From: Prosapia bicincta
Taxonomy: Eukaryota > Arthropoda > Insecta > Hemiptera > Cercopidae
Assembly: GCA_036971475.1 (NCBI GenBank)
Contig: JBAIZL010000376.1
Span: forward strand, 10,348,501 to 10,412,500
Reading direction: 5' to 3'
DNA length: 64,000 nucleotides
Every line of letters begins with the position of its first letter. Position 1 is the first letter of the stretch. Positions 46,808 through 63,264 of this stretch are shown piece by piece. The position numbers and the translations under genes were made by a program. The notes below the pieces were generated by a model. The model saw only the letters and a list, made by a program, of their open reading frames with translations, made no database searches and was not told the origin of the DNA.

Positions 46808-46865
46808 GCCAATTATTGATGAAGGTGACATCGTTATCGAAACTAGTCTGTTATGTTTAATAAAC
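46808..46865 (+). ncRNA. Hammerhead-like PLE end (ACTAGT family)
   Basis: TTGATGA (46816-46822), hairpin GGTGAC/GTTATC with two wobble pairs, GAAA (46839-46842) and ACTAGT (46842-46847). It belongs to the same family as the copy at 45648 but has an intact GAAA. Confidence 0.62.
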
Positions 46866-47485
46866 TAGTGTGTAGTGAGATTTTGAGTGAACTGTTTAAA
46901 TTTTTACCATTGTAATAAACAAAACGTCTGTAAATTTATTTTAATTTCGTCAAACAAATAACCGGTTTTAAGGAGAGAAATTTCCTTGGAAATACCCCTC
47001 CTCTTAAAAACAAAGTTTTATTTCTATTCTATTCTAAAGCTTGAATAGGAAGCAGTTAAATTAACTGACCACGCCCCTTCCGTCGCTCTCTGCACGAAGT
47101 TGGGACGCAGTGGAAAAATAATACAGATTATATTACTGTACTTTGCCTTTAGAATCACAAACCCTTTGAAGTTTGCTGGCGCGGCTAAGTAATGCAGAAG
47201 AAGTACTGTATTAATAACGTATTAAAATATTCAGAGATGTATATTTTGAACCAATTCTGATATATACCTTCTTTTTAGGATTTTTTGTGATCTATATTCG
47301 ATTCCTTCTATTACCTCACACTCTCCTGATATATATTTTATACAAATTTTCAATCGATGATAAAATACGTTTTTATTCATCCAATCAAGTTCAAATGCAT
47401 TTTTTAAAACATATACTGGTAGTGGATGAAAATTGATGTAAATACAATTTATTTCGAATATTTAATCGATAATTGAATTTTTTTA
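46866..47485. other. Non-coding stretch
   Basis: No gene or repeat recognised. Confidence 0.4.
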
Positions 47486-47489
47486 ATTT

Positions 47490-47570
47490 GGGAGTCTAGG
47501 TAGGATTCGAACTGAGTATGGTCATGTTCGAAGTCTGGCGCTTTGGCACTGAGCCAACTTTTCCATAGAT
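47490..47570 (-). tRNA. tRNA-like sequence, probable SINE head or tRNA relic
   Basis: On the minus strand: TGGCTCAGTGCC (complement of 47545-47556), an A-box-like D arm, then about 30 nt further AGTTCGAATCC (complement of 47503-47513), a B box. The acceptor arms do not pair well and the anticodon arm is uncertain, so a functional tRNA is unlikely. Confidence 0.45.
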
Positions 47571-47980
47571 AAAAATGAATGAAAATAATAAAATAAACAA
47601 AGAAACTGGATTAACAGTAACTTTGCTTCCCAAACGGACAACTGAGAAAGGAAAGCGAAAAGAAACGACAATACAATGAAAGCGTCGAAAAAAAGAAAGC
47701 GTATAAATAGTAACTAAAACAGAATGGAAAATTGCAAAGAAATTCGCCTTCTATTCTTCCCCTTAATATTGTTTTTCTGACGTGTACATGCATATTTATA
47801 TTAACTGTAATTATAAAATAAAAAGAAACTAAAATAAAATTGTTCTTCGTTGAATTAACTTGAATATTATTTGTTTGTAGTCTTAAAACTTTTAGAATGA
47901 ATAGCCTACAGATACGTAGATATTATGAATGTAACTAGGAAGTACGTAAATACATACAGGTAGAGGGTAAGAGGTATTGT
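47571..47980. other. Non-coding interval
   Basis: AT-rich; no gene recognised. TACATGCATATTTATATTAA near 47786 and the following 40 nt recur near 49966 (ATACATATTTATATTAATTG, then AAACTAAAATAAAATT), a short dispersed repeat. Confidence 0.4.
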
Positions 47981-47984
47981 AATA

Positions 47985-48165
47985 CCATGTGTGTATGGTT
48001 CCTTACCTGAAGAGGTGACGCATAAAGAGGTGACTGACTACCCGTTATAACCCCTTATACAAAAAGGATAAGTAAGGGTGGAGAGCAAGGAGGACTAAGG
48101 ATCAGACTTGATGATCAGTTGTTCCCGGTTTTAGAGCAAACTTGTGGCATCGCGGGGGGTTATAC
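47985..48165 (+). repeat. Family B repeat, single unit
   Basis: TTACCTGAAGAGGTGAC, GAGGTGACTGACTACCCGTT, ATAACCCCTTATACAAAAAGG and the GTAAGGGTGGAGAG block. Confidence 0.5.
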
Positions 48166-48970
48166 GCCTCACTGTCAGTCGGCGTAAAGAGAAGGTTCAA
48201 ACAGGTTTACAAACCTCAGCATCAATAAAAAGAAATCACACTTGCTTAACTGCGAATAATTTCGGACGAACATATATTCTACCGCTTTAAAAGTACGCCG
48301 GAAGAAATGTAAAATGGTCTCTTAACATTCTCAAGGATAAAGAATTTCTATCTGAACTCCGACAATGATTCAGGCCTGCTTCAAGTGCTCACTGTCCGTT
48401 CCAAAACGGTAGAAATAACGAAGGAATATTTAACGTACAATTTGTCTGCAGTATTGGAGACACGAGTCGCGTCGCCTTAATAAACTTCTCCCGCAAGGCA
48501 CGCCGGAATTGCTTTCATTCAACCAGAAACATCTACCTGTTTTGATAACGAGGTTTCGACACAGTTCGCAACTCGTCGCTCGCAGCACCATCTGCGAAAC
48601 AATTGTGACCCATTCCTTTAGCCTACGAGATGGTATTCTCAATAAATAAAAAAAAAATATTTCGGTTTTAAGATAACGAAAACTTAATACACATATAATT
48701 TCACGTGACACCAAACAGATATGTGGGTGATCAACAAAAAAAGGAGAGACAACCCACAAGTATAACGTTATGAAATAAGCAGCTTAGAAAAAGACAATTG
48801 ACGAATGAACATAAACAAAATTTTTATAAAAACAAAGATTGTTATATTAAGGTCATGGAAAAGTGTCCGAAAAGAGATGTAAATAAAACAAGTGATAAGG
48901 AGAAAAACAGAATAAAGGCACCGAACGGAGTCTCTTAGCAAAGTGGAAAGGAGGCGCCAAGACAGTATGT
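48166..48970. other. Non-coding stretch
   Basis: The minus-strand frame 48430-48759 is unrecognised. No repeat found. Confidence 0.4.
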
Positions 48971-49089
48971 AAGGTCAATATTTTCTCTGTCACCGTCACT
49001 TGTCACTGATATTAGTTTGTCTGGTCCACGAAAACGTGGAAAATACCAGTTCCAGTGACAATTGATTGATCGGCAGTTGCCTCGGTTGT

Positions 49090-49370
49090 GACTGGACAAA
49101 AAGTCACAGTCACTCGATGAAACGGCTGTCATTGGTTGAATTGTCGCTGTCACTGTATGAAACGGCTGTCATTGGTTGATTTGTCGGTGTCACTGGAAGA
49201 AACAACCAGTAATTTAAATATTGGGTGGTCCTTAGGCATTGAATAATCCTTAGCCACTAGATAGTGCGTAAGCACTGGATAGTTCTTAAATATTGGGTGG
49301 TGCTTAGGCACTGAATAATCCTTAGGCACCAGATAGTGCTTAGGTATTGGATGGTAATTAAACATTGTAT
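49090..49370. repeat. Two adjoining minisatellites (41 bp and 18 bp units)
   Basis: About two units of GATGAAACGGCTGTCATTGG plus TTGAATTGTCGCTGTCACTG occupy 49115-49200. From 49205, about nine units of 18 bp (TTAGGCACTGAATAATCC, TTAGGCACCAGATAGTGC, TTAGGTATTGGATGGTAA) follow. The 18-bp period keeps a minus-strand frame open with YLVPKD/YSVPKH/HPIFKN-type six-residue repeats; coding is not claimed. Confidence 0.8.
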
Positions 49371-50785
49371 GACGCAGAATTTTGATTGGCCATTGGATGC
49401 TTAGGTACTAAATCCCTGTTGTATAAGTTTTCTGTTTTAAAAAACAGAAAACCTTTCCAATATTTCATTACAATACCCAAACATTTCTAGTAACAAAAAC
49501 ATGTAAAAACGTTTCTCAGATTAGATATTTTCTCTAAAGTAAAATTACTTCTGTATTACGCCAATCGATAAATCACCCTTCATGCCAACGCAGGAGTAAT
49601 TAAGTTAAGCTAGCTTTAAAATCCCCCCCCCAACCCCTTCCGGCTGCAAAGGGTTGCCAAACAATAACTAACCGTACGTTTCCGTTTAGGTCTGCCTATC
49701 ATTCAACTTAACCTATATTCAGTACATTGTTTGGCCAGTACAAATTATTAGTTTTCTATGGAGTAATAATAATGCTGTAAAACTATCTACTTACAAATGT
49801 TTTATAACTAGTCGAAGAGCATACACAGATGTAAATTCTTTGCTACCAGAGATTAAACCTGTCATGTAATTTATCCAGCACAAGTAGTAACTACTATGAA
49901 AATGGAAAAGTTCAAATAAGTTCGCTTTCTATTTCGTCACTTAATATTCTTATTCTGACATATGTATATACATATTTATATTAATTGTAATTATACAATA
50001 AATAGAAACTAAAATAAAATTTTTCATTGTTGTTTTAAGTAGGAATGACAACAACAAAAAATTTTGTATTACTATTGACTTATTTTCTTGTGTCACGTAA
50101 TGCTTATGTCACATCCTAATCTATTTATAGCCGGGATTAGCGGACATTTGTTTACATTAATATGATAGACTACGCCTTCTAACGTCCATGCATTTAAGTC
50201 ATTGTCTCTTATTTTTATTAGTCAGTTCATTAGCTTTTATTGACATTTATCGTTTATTCGTGTGTTAGTTATATATATATCTACCCATTATTTATATAAT
50301 ACCATTATGTAATTATATAATAAATTTCATATTTTTTTGTAAATTTATGTAGATATTTAATGGTTAACGTGTATATATTTAGTTCGTATTTTTGTGTGTA
50401 AATAAATTAAATTTGTTTACGAGTGTGAAAATGAAACACTCGTCGTATTACTGTCAAACTAAATTTTTCTTTGTACAATCACTTCAAACTTCTAACCTAT
50501 TTGCATGAAGACATTTTATTAATTAAGATAGTAATTAAGTAATTGTAGCGTGTTATACATTATTAATTACATACTTTATTTCATTTTCCGAATTAACTCC
50601 GGTTAATAATCAAGTGGTATTTATGAGAGATACTTCACGCTCATTATACAAAAAAAAAACAGTTTTTACAATAATTAAGGCAGTTCTAATAGAGGATTAA
50701 ATTCAGAATACAAAATATGACTTTTTTGGGGGGAAAATCTGTAAGTTAATGAATGATTTTACCAACTACTGTAGCTACTCTTGCG
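49371..50785. other. Non-coding stretch
   Basis: Contains a perfect hairpin near 49427-49452 (GTTTTCTGTTTT-AA-AAAACAGAAAAC) and a poly-C run near 49623. No gene recognised. Confidence 0.45.
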
Positions 50786-50789
50786 GTAT

Positions 50790-50895
50790 TAGCCGCTGGC
50801 AGTGGCGGGTTGACTGTTACAGCGTTCGATCTGACAACACCGCATCCCTAGCCTACCACAAACCCATTCCTATTCTACTTTAAATCAAAGTATAA
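50790..50895 (-). mobile_element. Family A MITE, left-end fragment
   Basis: The minus strand TATACTTTGATTTAAAGTAG through CGCCACTGCCAGCG matches the left 100 bp of the element at 1331. Confidence 0.75.
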
Positions 50896-53800
50896 TCCAA
50901 GCTTAATGCATAACTACTTTAAAAGTAATCCAAATCATTTTAAATGGTTGTATTTCCTTATTTTGTTATTTAATTTTTATATTTCATGTATTTCATGTAT
51001 TTCCATTTTTTCACAGGATAAAACATTAAACCAAATGTTCGATTTCCTGTTGTGTATCAATACAAACATTATGGTTTAATAATAATTTTCTATTTTGTAA
51101 AACTCATCAAATTGGAACGTATTTATTAAATGATGACAGCGAAAAGATTTCCTGAATATTCCTGTAAATCTCAGTCAAGTTCACGTCAATGCGTTCACAA
51201 CTTAAAAAGCTACATGGGCACATTTACATGGCAAAAGCGTTACGTATTCTTCCAGTAAAGCCAAACGAATTATCGTGAACTGTGATTTTCTATGTTTGCA
51301 AATAACGCCAACGACGCACTTTGCCGGTTTATAAAACGTTATGGAGGACTTAAACAATGTCGGTTATACATTCAGATGAGCTTATATCTACAGCCAGACA
51401 AAACAACGACCTAAACAAACATCGACTATAGTACAGGCAATTCAATGCTACTGATTGTGTAGCCTACTTGGGGACACTAATATTTGAAGACACGATACTT
51501 CAGCGTAAAACCGCACCCAAAGGGTAAAACAGTTTTGCAGTATAAATTTACCCACCTCGAAATTTTGACAGAGCTTACCCTTGCTTGAATATAAATAACA
51601 AAATAAAAATATTTAATAAAACAATATTTATAGGCAATTAAATCCGTAAATAATCTCAAAGCTTAAGAAACGACCTGAACAATCAACGATTACAGTTTAT
51701 CAGGTTCATTTGTCTGAAGAAACCTTTTAACTTTTCGTAGGATTGTTGTTTAGTTGATTATACAAAATAAAGAAAGTAATAATAATCACGGGAGTTGTAA
51801 AATCATAAATTCACGCCCAAAAGCAATCAAACTCCTCTTTCATAACAGTGGGGACCCCAGTTCAAAACCACGAACCCACAACAGACTAGTGTGCGCTAAA
51901 ACACAAAATAAACATAACTAAAATGGTTCTGAACAGGGCATCATAATATAAAAAAAGTCACTGTTTACACTTTAATGCAAGACGTACTTGGTTATCTACT
52001 CCTGGTAGTTACGTGCAGACACATTATTAGAGACGTAATTGAAAAAGACGAGATTTAGAACTGTGGATGTATCACAGAAAAGGACAGGAAAAGCATCAAA
52101 CGTCGGTGCTCGAGAGATGAATAAAAAAATGACAAGGAGGTTATCTTGAACATGAAAAGCGAAGGGTATATCTAGGAAAAGGAAAACAACAGCTGCACCA
52201 ATATCATGCAAGGAAGGTCAGTCAAGAAGCGATAAATAGGAAGAAAACACTCATAATTGAAAAATTAGTGAAAATTGCAGTGATTGGGAGAACTGCAATA
52301 ACGTCAAACTATTCGCAACAGCAGCTACCAAGATACGAATCGACTTGATACGATTGGCTCCTTCGTAACGAAGACAAAGGGGAAAAATTTGAACTTGAAG
52401 GAGAAAAGTGCGAAAATATGCAATCCTCACAAAGGTCTGCTCTGCTTGGGCCATGAGTGTAATTTCATCATTAAAAAATTGAATGTTTTGTGCTTCGATT
52501 GAACTATAAATAGAAACACCTGTCTCGCAAATATAAGGTGAAAGAAAACCATGGCTTGCGTGTTACGGTCATCCCACTTAATTGAAATAAGTTTGATAAC
52601 ATGAGATGTTGGCACATGACTCCAATGCTTCTAAGTGCAGATTTCCATTATCTCTTCTGACTACCTAGAGGGGTGCTTTGCCGTTCCCCTGTCCCCGCAG
52701 TAGGGAAGTGAATAACCCCAGGTTGTCTCCCCCGGGGAAGAGACTTGTTTCCCCAAACGATGAAAAGCCCCTACCCCTCTCCCGTTTAACTATATTTCCG
52801 GAATTTAATGATGTAAAGTAAATGGTTGTGAACACTATCTCCATGATTACGAAAAAGATTCACAAGAATTAATCAGATTGATACAAGGAGAATATAAAAA
52901 GTACATGTTTCAAATGTTTATTAATTTGCACCACAATTCTTTTATTTCCTACCAGATGGTAATCTAACTATGTTTTTATGTTAGGTTTCTGGTTCCTTAT
53001 GAATTGCTTTTTACAGCTCATTCAAAATAAAAAAATAACGCTGAAACACGCAATGCGCCTGAAATCGGTCAAGGACGCCACCTGCCCAGAACAAAAATAG
53101 ACGAACATTCAATACACTGGAACTATGTAAACATCCTGTGAACATATAAATCAACACAAATAACTAGTTAGCCTAAGTTTGCATGCAAAACTCATACCAA
53201 ACTTATGTTTAACTTACAGTTTAGACGCCACAAACCGAGCATGACTAAAATAGTTTCGAATTTAATCATAACTTTATGCAAAATATTTACACTTAGAAAT
53301 ATTAACCGCTATAATTTCCAAGTTTGAAAAGTTCGCTTCTGGAACCTCCTAAGTCTACTTAAAGGAAACGTCTCTCCTCACGCGAGTCACAATTCTCCAT
53401 TTATTTGGCAAAACAGATATAGCCTGAGCCCTAAACCTGAAATGTACAGAGGTAAAGTTGTCACCTCGAGGATCACGCTAACGGGAGTCTCGGTGTGGGT
53501 ACAGACACTGATTTTCTGCAAAAGCATAATAAGATTCAAGAAACACGCCTCGCCCTCTCCAGGTACCTCTCTCTCGCTCCAATACATTCAAACGCCCGTC
53601 AAGACTTCCACCTTATATCTCCATAATCATTGGACGTAGCAAGGCTAAGTCCCTGAAACCGCAACGGGAAACATTAGTCGATCTTGCATTGACACAAGTG
53701 AATATTCTCGTCTCCTAAAATAGGTAACTACCAACATATTGCTACTTCCATATAAGCCTAAATGTTGTATCAAATTTCATGCGATGGGCTGTCACGTAGC

Positions 53801-54165
53801 TAGATCACGCCTCAACATTCCAGCAGTACCCTATGTTTGAATCTTAGTTCCTATACTTAAGTTTATCCTAATCGGGTCCTGCTTCCGGGGGAACTGATTC
53901 TCTAAAATACATCAATCCTTACACGTACCCTGTTTATATGGACACAGCTTCAACTAACTAAACGGAACTCTTTCAACCAGGGATCACTGACGTAACAAAG
54001 CACTGACCCTTGTTGTTGCAAATGTGAGCTGGCACAACAATAATGACCCTTTTTATGACATCTTACGTAGTATAGGAGAAACAGGCTAGAGGTGTCTCAC
54101 TTGGGCAATACGGTATTCAAAGAGGGTTGTGGCCAGAACTGCATCAACCACCCATTATACGGCGT
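50896..54165. other. Non-coding stretch
   Basis: About 3.3 kb. Short frames at 51477-51659, 51996-52211, 52251-52454, 52427-52615 and 53387-53639 (both strands) have no recognisable motif. No repeat or RNA recognised. Confidence 0.4.
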
Positions 54166-54167
54166 TT

Positions 54168-54657
54168 CAGGTTAAGTTGAGGCAAGCCAGGTAGCTGGGG
54201 GATTAGGACCGGCCTAGGCCTATCAATAGGCTGGGACAGCCCGGCGAGAACATCCCATTAGTGCCACTTAAAAACCTTAATCTAATAAATACGCATTATA
54301 TGGGAAAAACATTGATATGGGTTTCTTAATTATTACTAAACAAACAATTGCCTGTTTGTATCATGTTAATCGGCCGACTTTAAGAGTGACTACTTGCTAC
54401 GCTACTTATAGCGTAACTTTCCTTCGGTATAGGTAACCACACTTAAAGGCGGCCGATTAACATTTTACAAACACGCAATTGTTTGTTTAATAATAATTAA
54501 GAAAACCTTATTAGCGTTTTCCCCATATAATGCGTAGTTTTTAGATGAAGGTTTTGAAGTGGAATAATCGGTGATGGGTCACTAATGGGATGTTCTCGCC
54601 GGGCTGTCCCAGCCGGTCCTAATCCCCCAGCTACCTTGTTTCCCTCAACTTAACCTG
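54168..54657. mobile_element. Foldback/MITE element with ~210-bp inverted arms, hAT-like
   Basis: The left end CAGGTTAAGTTGAGG and right end CCTCAACTTAACCTG open inverted arms of about 210 bp (54168-54385 and 54450-54657) around a short centre. The arms share GTAGCTGGGGGATTAGGACC, GGGACAGCCCGGCGAGAACA and AAACAAACAATTG. The left arm has an 18-bp insertion (CCTAGGCCTATCAATAGG), the right arm a different one. Flanks CGGCGTTT and AGACGTTT match at six of eight positions, compatible with an 8-bp hAT target duplication. The CAG start also suits hAT. No coding capacity. Confidence 0.7.
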
Positions 54658-54739
54658 AGACGTTTATATATTACCATAACTAATTTTTAAAGGCTGTGTA
54701 GACCTGGGGGGATGGAAACGTGCACACATATTCTTTGGT

Positions 54740-54815
54740 AATACCGGATTCGAACCCAGAACCTTTAGTTTCGTAGTCAAGCTCTCTACCCACTTGACCA
54801 CGTTATGTCTACGTA
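54740..54815 (-). repeat. tRNA-derived SINE head, tRNA-Arg-like
   Basis: On the minus strand: TGGTCAAGTGG (A-box-like, complement of 54790-54800), then CTTGACTACGAA (possible ACG anticodon context), then GGGTTCGAATCC (complement of 54746-54757), an exact B box. The acceptor stem does not close, pointing to a SINE or tRNA relic. Confidence 0.6.
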
Positions 54816-55395
54816 GTGTAACATCTGAAAACATAATTTTTAAAATCTTACACGAACAAATGTATTTTAATTAGTAAAATATTTTTACATCTGACAATTA
54901 CTGCTTCTGAAACTATAGTTACCGAGGTGCAAGATCAAATGTGCAAACAAAATCAATAACAATGAATAAAAATGCTAGCTATATGACTTTTATAAATTTA
55001 TGACTGTGTATTATTAATGAACATATCTTACTGTTTATGGCGACTTCTTAAAAAGACTTCTCCTTACCTGGAAAAAGAAAACAGATATTGAAAAATTATA
55101 TTTCTAAGAAGTTACAATTCAAAGTTGCAAAAATATGCATTTGGGTTGGTTGCATGGATGTTTGTTTCACTTATATGTATACAGTATATGCATTACAAAC
55201 TCTAAAACTAAAACTGCGCTGTGCGCAACACTAGACTCTTAAAACACTGCTAGTTCTATGTAATAAGGCAGTATTTTGTAAGAGTCTTACTAAAGGAAGT
55301 TAAACTATCTAAAAGACATTATAAAATTACAAATAATATCGTTTTACCTAAACTTGAGCAGAATATGTTATGGATTAGACGCCGAGTGAAGAAAA
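54816..55395. other. AT-rich non-coding stretch
   Basis: No gene or repeat recognised. Confidence 0.4.
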
Positions 55396-55399
55396 TATA

Positions 55400-56160
55400 C
55401 TAGAAACAGTTCAAATGTTGATGAAGAGAAGTGGATGTTGTAAATAGACGGTTGAAATGAAAATTGAAGTTCTGCTAACAGAGAATGAACGAAGAAAAAC
55501 TGACGAAGAGGGAAAATTGGTTATGAAACAGTTATGTTGCAAAGAGAGGACGATTAGGAAAAATACTGAAAAGTCATGATGAGGGAAATTACCGAAATTG
55601 TTTAGATAAAGATCAAAAAGAGGATGACAATAAGAAGATTTAAAAAATGTATTACAAGTTATGTTGTAAAAAGTGAATACTTAGAGGAAATACTGAAACT
55701 GAAGATGATGTTAAAGAAAAATGTAATGATCGTTATTATTAAAGAAAAATCTGGAACAGATAATAGTGAAATTTAAGAAGATCAAGAAAAAAATGGTGAT
55801 GATGAGAGTAAAATTGTTAGGACAAGATTACAAAGGGTGAACGATTGAAGAAAATACTAACTGACGAGGGTATGATCACGAAAATAAATGTTACTACAAA
55901 GTTATGTAACAGACAGTAGAAAATTACAAAAACTACTAAAACCTATTATGATGATAATAAGAAGGAAGATGAAGAGGAGGAGAAAGACGGCGAGGAAAAG
56001 AAATTGATTGAGAAAGTTATATTACAGACAGTGAAATATTACAAACATTACTACAACTGACGATGATGATGAGGAGGAGGATATTGAAGAAGAAGATGAT
56101 GATGGGGAGGAGGAGCGGAATGTGAAGAAAGTTTTGTTATAAAGAGTTTGAAAGATCTAT
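55400..56160 (+). repeat. Purine-rich degenerate tandem repeat
   Basis: A block of the form AAGTTATGTTACAAAGAGTG, then GAAAATACTGAAACTGATGA, recurs near 55520, 55650, 55820, 55895 and 56010, with GATGATGAGGAGG runs between. The A+G bias resembles 8741-9595. Confidence 0.6.
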
Positions 56161-57610
56161 ACTCTAAGAATAAACAAAAATGAATGTTTTAAAGTTGTTA
56201 GCGAAAATATAAGGATCCATTATACAATCACATCTATAAGGCAAGAAGGTAGAACATATATGAAGGTACCAGGGGAAGGTTTCGGATGTCTTCCTGAGAC
56301 TTATTGGCTGATAAACAAAAACAGAAAGTTTCTCGATTAGGTCGATTACTTCAAATACTAAACATTTAATTTTGAACAAATTAACAACGAAATCAAGATA
56401 ACCTATAACAAAACTGGTTATCATAAAAACGTGACGTGACCATCGAAAGCAGCTCCTGAAAAGCAAAATTCAATTTCATGCACAAAGGACTAAATTACAG
56501 CGGGGCAAGAACTGTTGCAAAAAGTCGTTGACATTATACTGTTGGAACACAATATGCCCTCCAGTCTGGATGCACAAACAATGGGGCTCTGTGACCTATA
56601 TTCTCTCCGCCTTAAATTAACAATGCCTGCTAAAACGTCCGAGTGAAGCCAGTCGACTGGAAATTCACCGCATAATAATCTTGATTACTTCAGGAAATGT
56701 TAAATTTTGCTTCAAGTTAAACACATAAAATTCTAATCTGTAAAGTCGATATGTAATGATCACATATACAAATCAATAGATATTTCTGGAATATAGGTTA
56801 TTTACCATGGCTAGTAGTGGCCAGCAGTAGAATTAAGGAAAATAATGCGGTTTTAAATCAAGCCGAAGGGCTTTCTTTCCAAACCTTGAAATAAAGCAAA
56901 GTTGAAAATGTAAAATAAAATGTGTCTATTGCAAATAATGACATTCCGTGACAATTTCCTTTCAGTAAGTCATTACGTACTGGCGCCACGGAGAAATAGC
57001 GCGCTTCTAGTCTTTGCGTGTCTCGATTAGTAAATAAGAGACCAAAACACTAACCTAAAATACTGTTTTTTTTATAAACCCCTTATAGCTTAGACCTAAT
57101 TTACATTATGTTGCGCACATTCATTCTTTTGTATTCTAAATATTACAATCTTTCAACTTTTGCGTTTTTTCATTCTAGTAATTATTGTACTCGTGTTTAG
57201 AAGTTGAGATAATAACTTTTGTTATAATAATAATTATCCTAATAGAGATGTTGAAAAACTCTCGTGATTAACTTTCCTATAAGTTCAAATACAATCATCA
57301 TAGAACATGCGGAATGAGATGAAGCCTCTCGCCAAGAAGGTAAAAACAGTTACCTAGGAAGGTTGTCAGAAGAAAATAGATGTTATGTTTAAACAGGCTA
57401 TCCTTGTAACAGGCTTCCTTGAAATAATATCAATGTTTAGGAGATATTTAAAAATATTAAAATTTTCAAATATTTATTTGCTAACACAGTATTCAACTAT
57501 ACTGGCAAATAAACTACAAATTCACGTTGAGACTAAAAAATATTAGTGCGAAACTACAAATGTCGCTCCACTTTATCCTAGGGTTTCATTGCCTCTCGTA
57601 TGCTTTGGAT
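56161..57610. other. Non-coding stretch
   Basis: The minus-strand frame 56164-56466 is unrecognised. No repeat found. Confidence 0.4.
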
Positions 57611-57616
57611 ATTTAG

Positions 57617-58103
57617 TGCGGTTAAATAGCATTGTTAAACAGCACTATGTTAAACAGCAGGCAACGTAAATCTGAACAAGGAATACACAAACAGCCCTAT
57701 GTTAAACAGCAGGCAACGTAAATCTGAACAAGGAATACACAAATAGCACTATGTTAAACAGCAGGCAACGTAAATCTGAACAAGGAATACACAAATGGCA
57801 CTATGTTAAACAGTAGGCAACGTAAATCTGAGCTAGGAATACACAAATATCACTATGTTAAACAGCAACGTAAATCTGAACAAGGAATACACAAACAAGA
57901 CTATGTTAAACAGCAGGCAACGTAAATCTGAACAAGGAATACACAAATAGCACTATGTTAAACAGCAGGCAACGTAAATCTGAACAAGGAATACACAAAC
58001 AGCACAATGTTAAACAGCAGGCAACGTAAATCTGAACAAGAAATACACAAATAGCACTATGTTAAACAGTAGGCAACGTAAATCTGAACAAGGAATACAC
58101 AAC
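57617..58103. repeat. 52-bp minisatellite, about nine units
   Basis: Unit: CAAGGAATACACAAATAGCA, CTATGTTAAACAGCAGGCAA, CGTAAATCTGAA. One unit has a short deletion (CAGCAACG). Highly homogeneous. Confidence 0.95.
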
Positions 58104-59079
58104 TAATAACAAAGCGTTGCATTAAACCAATGCGTTTAGAAGGTTAATTAATACGAAATAATAAGCCTTACGAGTAATACAGAGCTCCATCCTATTAGTT
58201 CAAACAGAATCAACGTGAACGGTTCTCGTTTGAGATACGGGTTTGTAATTGTTAGACAATATAAAGTTGTTTTATATTACAATACGAGTTGAGGAGTTGT
58301 ATATCGTGCTTGAACAATCTCTCTACAACGTGGAGTTTTAATTACATTTACACTATTAATATTAAATCTCGAATTACGGGCCGCAGTAAGTTAAACTTGT
58401 CGAGAGTTAGCTACAAATTTGTAAATTAACTTTTTATATTTTGTGTATTACCAAGACTTGCATGAAGTTTTATTAGTTAAAAACATATTCATTCTGTCAA
58501 AAAATAATAAATTATCAGAATCCCGTGCGGAAACGTTTATTATATTAAACTCCACATGAAACAAAATAGGCCTACATTCAATGCACGTTTGCATACTATG
58601 TTAATCGGTCCAAGACATTCTGTACAAACTGATTATACAACAATTATTTAAATTTGAAAATTCTACAGACATTATAAGCCAACTCCGAAACGTTGCTCTT
58701 TATAACAAAAAAATCATACTTTTATAAATACAGTGAAAATTAGGTTTTTTTTTGTTAATTTATAATGTGAAAATATTTGAGAAAATGCTTCCTTACTCTG
58801 CTCCCGCAGGGACCAAATATTGCCTTCATTTTACGCTAAGGGCTTTGCTCTCTCTTGACCACTCAGAATAACTTTTCCTTTGTAAACTCGAAATGATTTT
58901 AGCAAACTCGAAATGGTGTAGGGAGATAAATTGGTCAATGAAATTGTAGTTAATTAATACAATTAACAATGCACTCATATCACAATACAAGATAATTAAA
59001 TTATCGAAGTTATATAATAAATAGCCAATTTACTAAAGTAAATTACCGGTGATTTGTCGGTAAGGGTTTGGTAGGCGTG
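58104..59079. other. AT-rich non-coding stretch
   Basis: No gene or repeat recognised. Confidence 0.4.
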
Positions 59080-59320
59080 GCTTTAGTCTTTCATATATAA
59101 CCTCAGGCCGCTGTTTAGTACAGGAACCCATCCTCAGACCCGGCTCTATACCCTGTTCCCACATTCATACTCACTGCCAATGTAGCGACAGACAGACGCT
59201 TCTTTTCCGTAAACTAACTCCTCTGACTGACTAAAGTTTGTGAGTTTAGTTATTGATTATATCTGGTATTGTGATACAGAGTGGGTGGCAATATTGCCAC
59301 CGTCCTCATTGTATTTAGAA
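59080..59320. repeat. Family C repeat and a decayed PLE-end hairpin
   Basis: 59153-59235 matches 33680-33755. At 59284-59301 the perfect palindrome GGTGGCAATATTGCCACC is preceded on the minus strand by ATGAGGACG. It resembles the stem II region of a hammerhead-like end whose GAAA has been lost. Confidence 0.4.
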
Positions 59321-63262
<3,942 letters not shown>

Positions 63263-63264
63263 CC

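Noticed and set aside
48430..48759. 109-codon minus-strand frame
   Set aside because: Unstructured composition and no motif; compatible with chance in a region of moderate GC.
51705..51745. CTGAAGAAACCTTTTAAC as a hammerhead-like motif
   Set aside because: No GAAA box in the right place and no palindrome after it.
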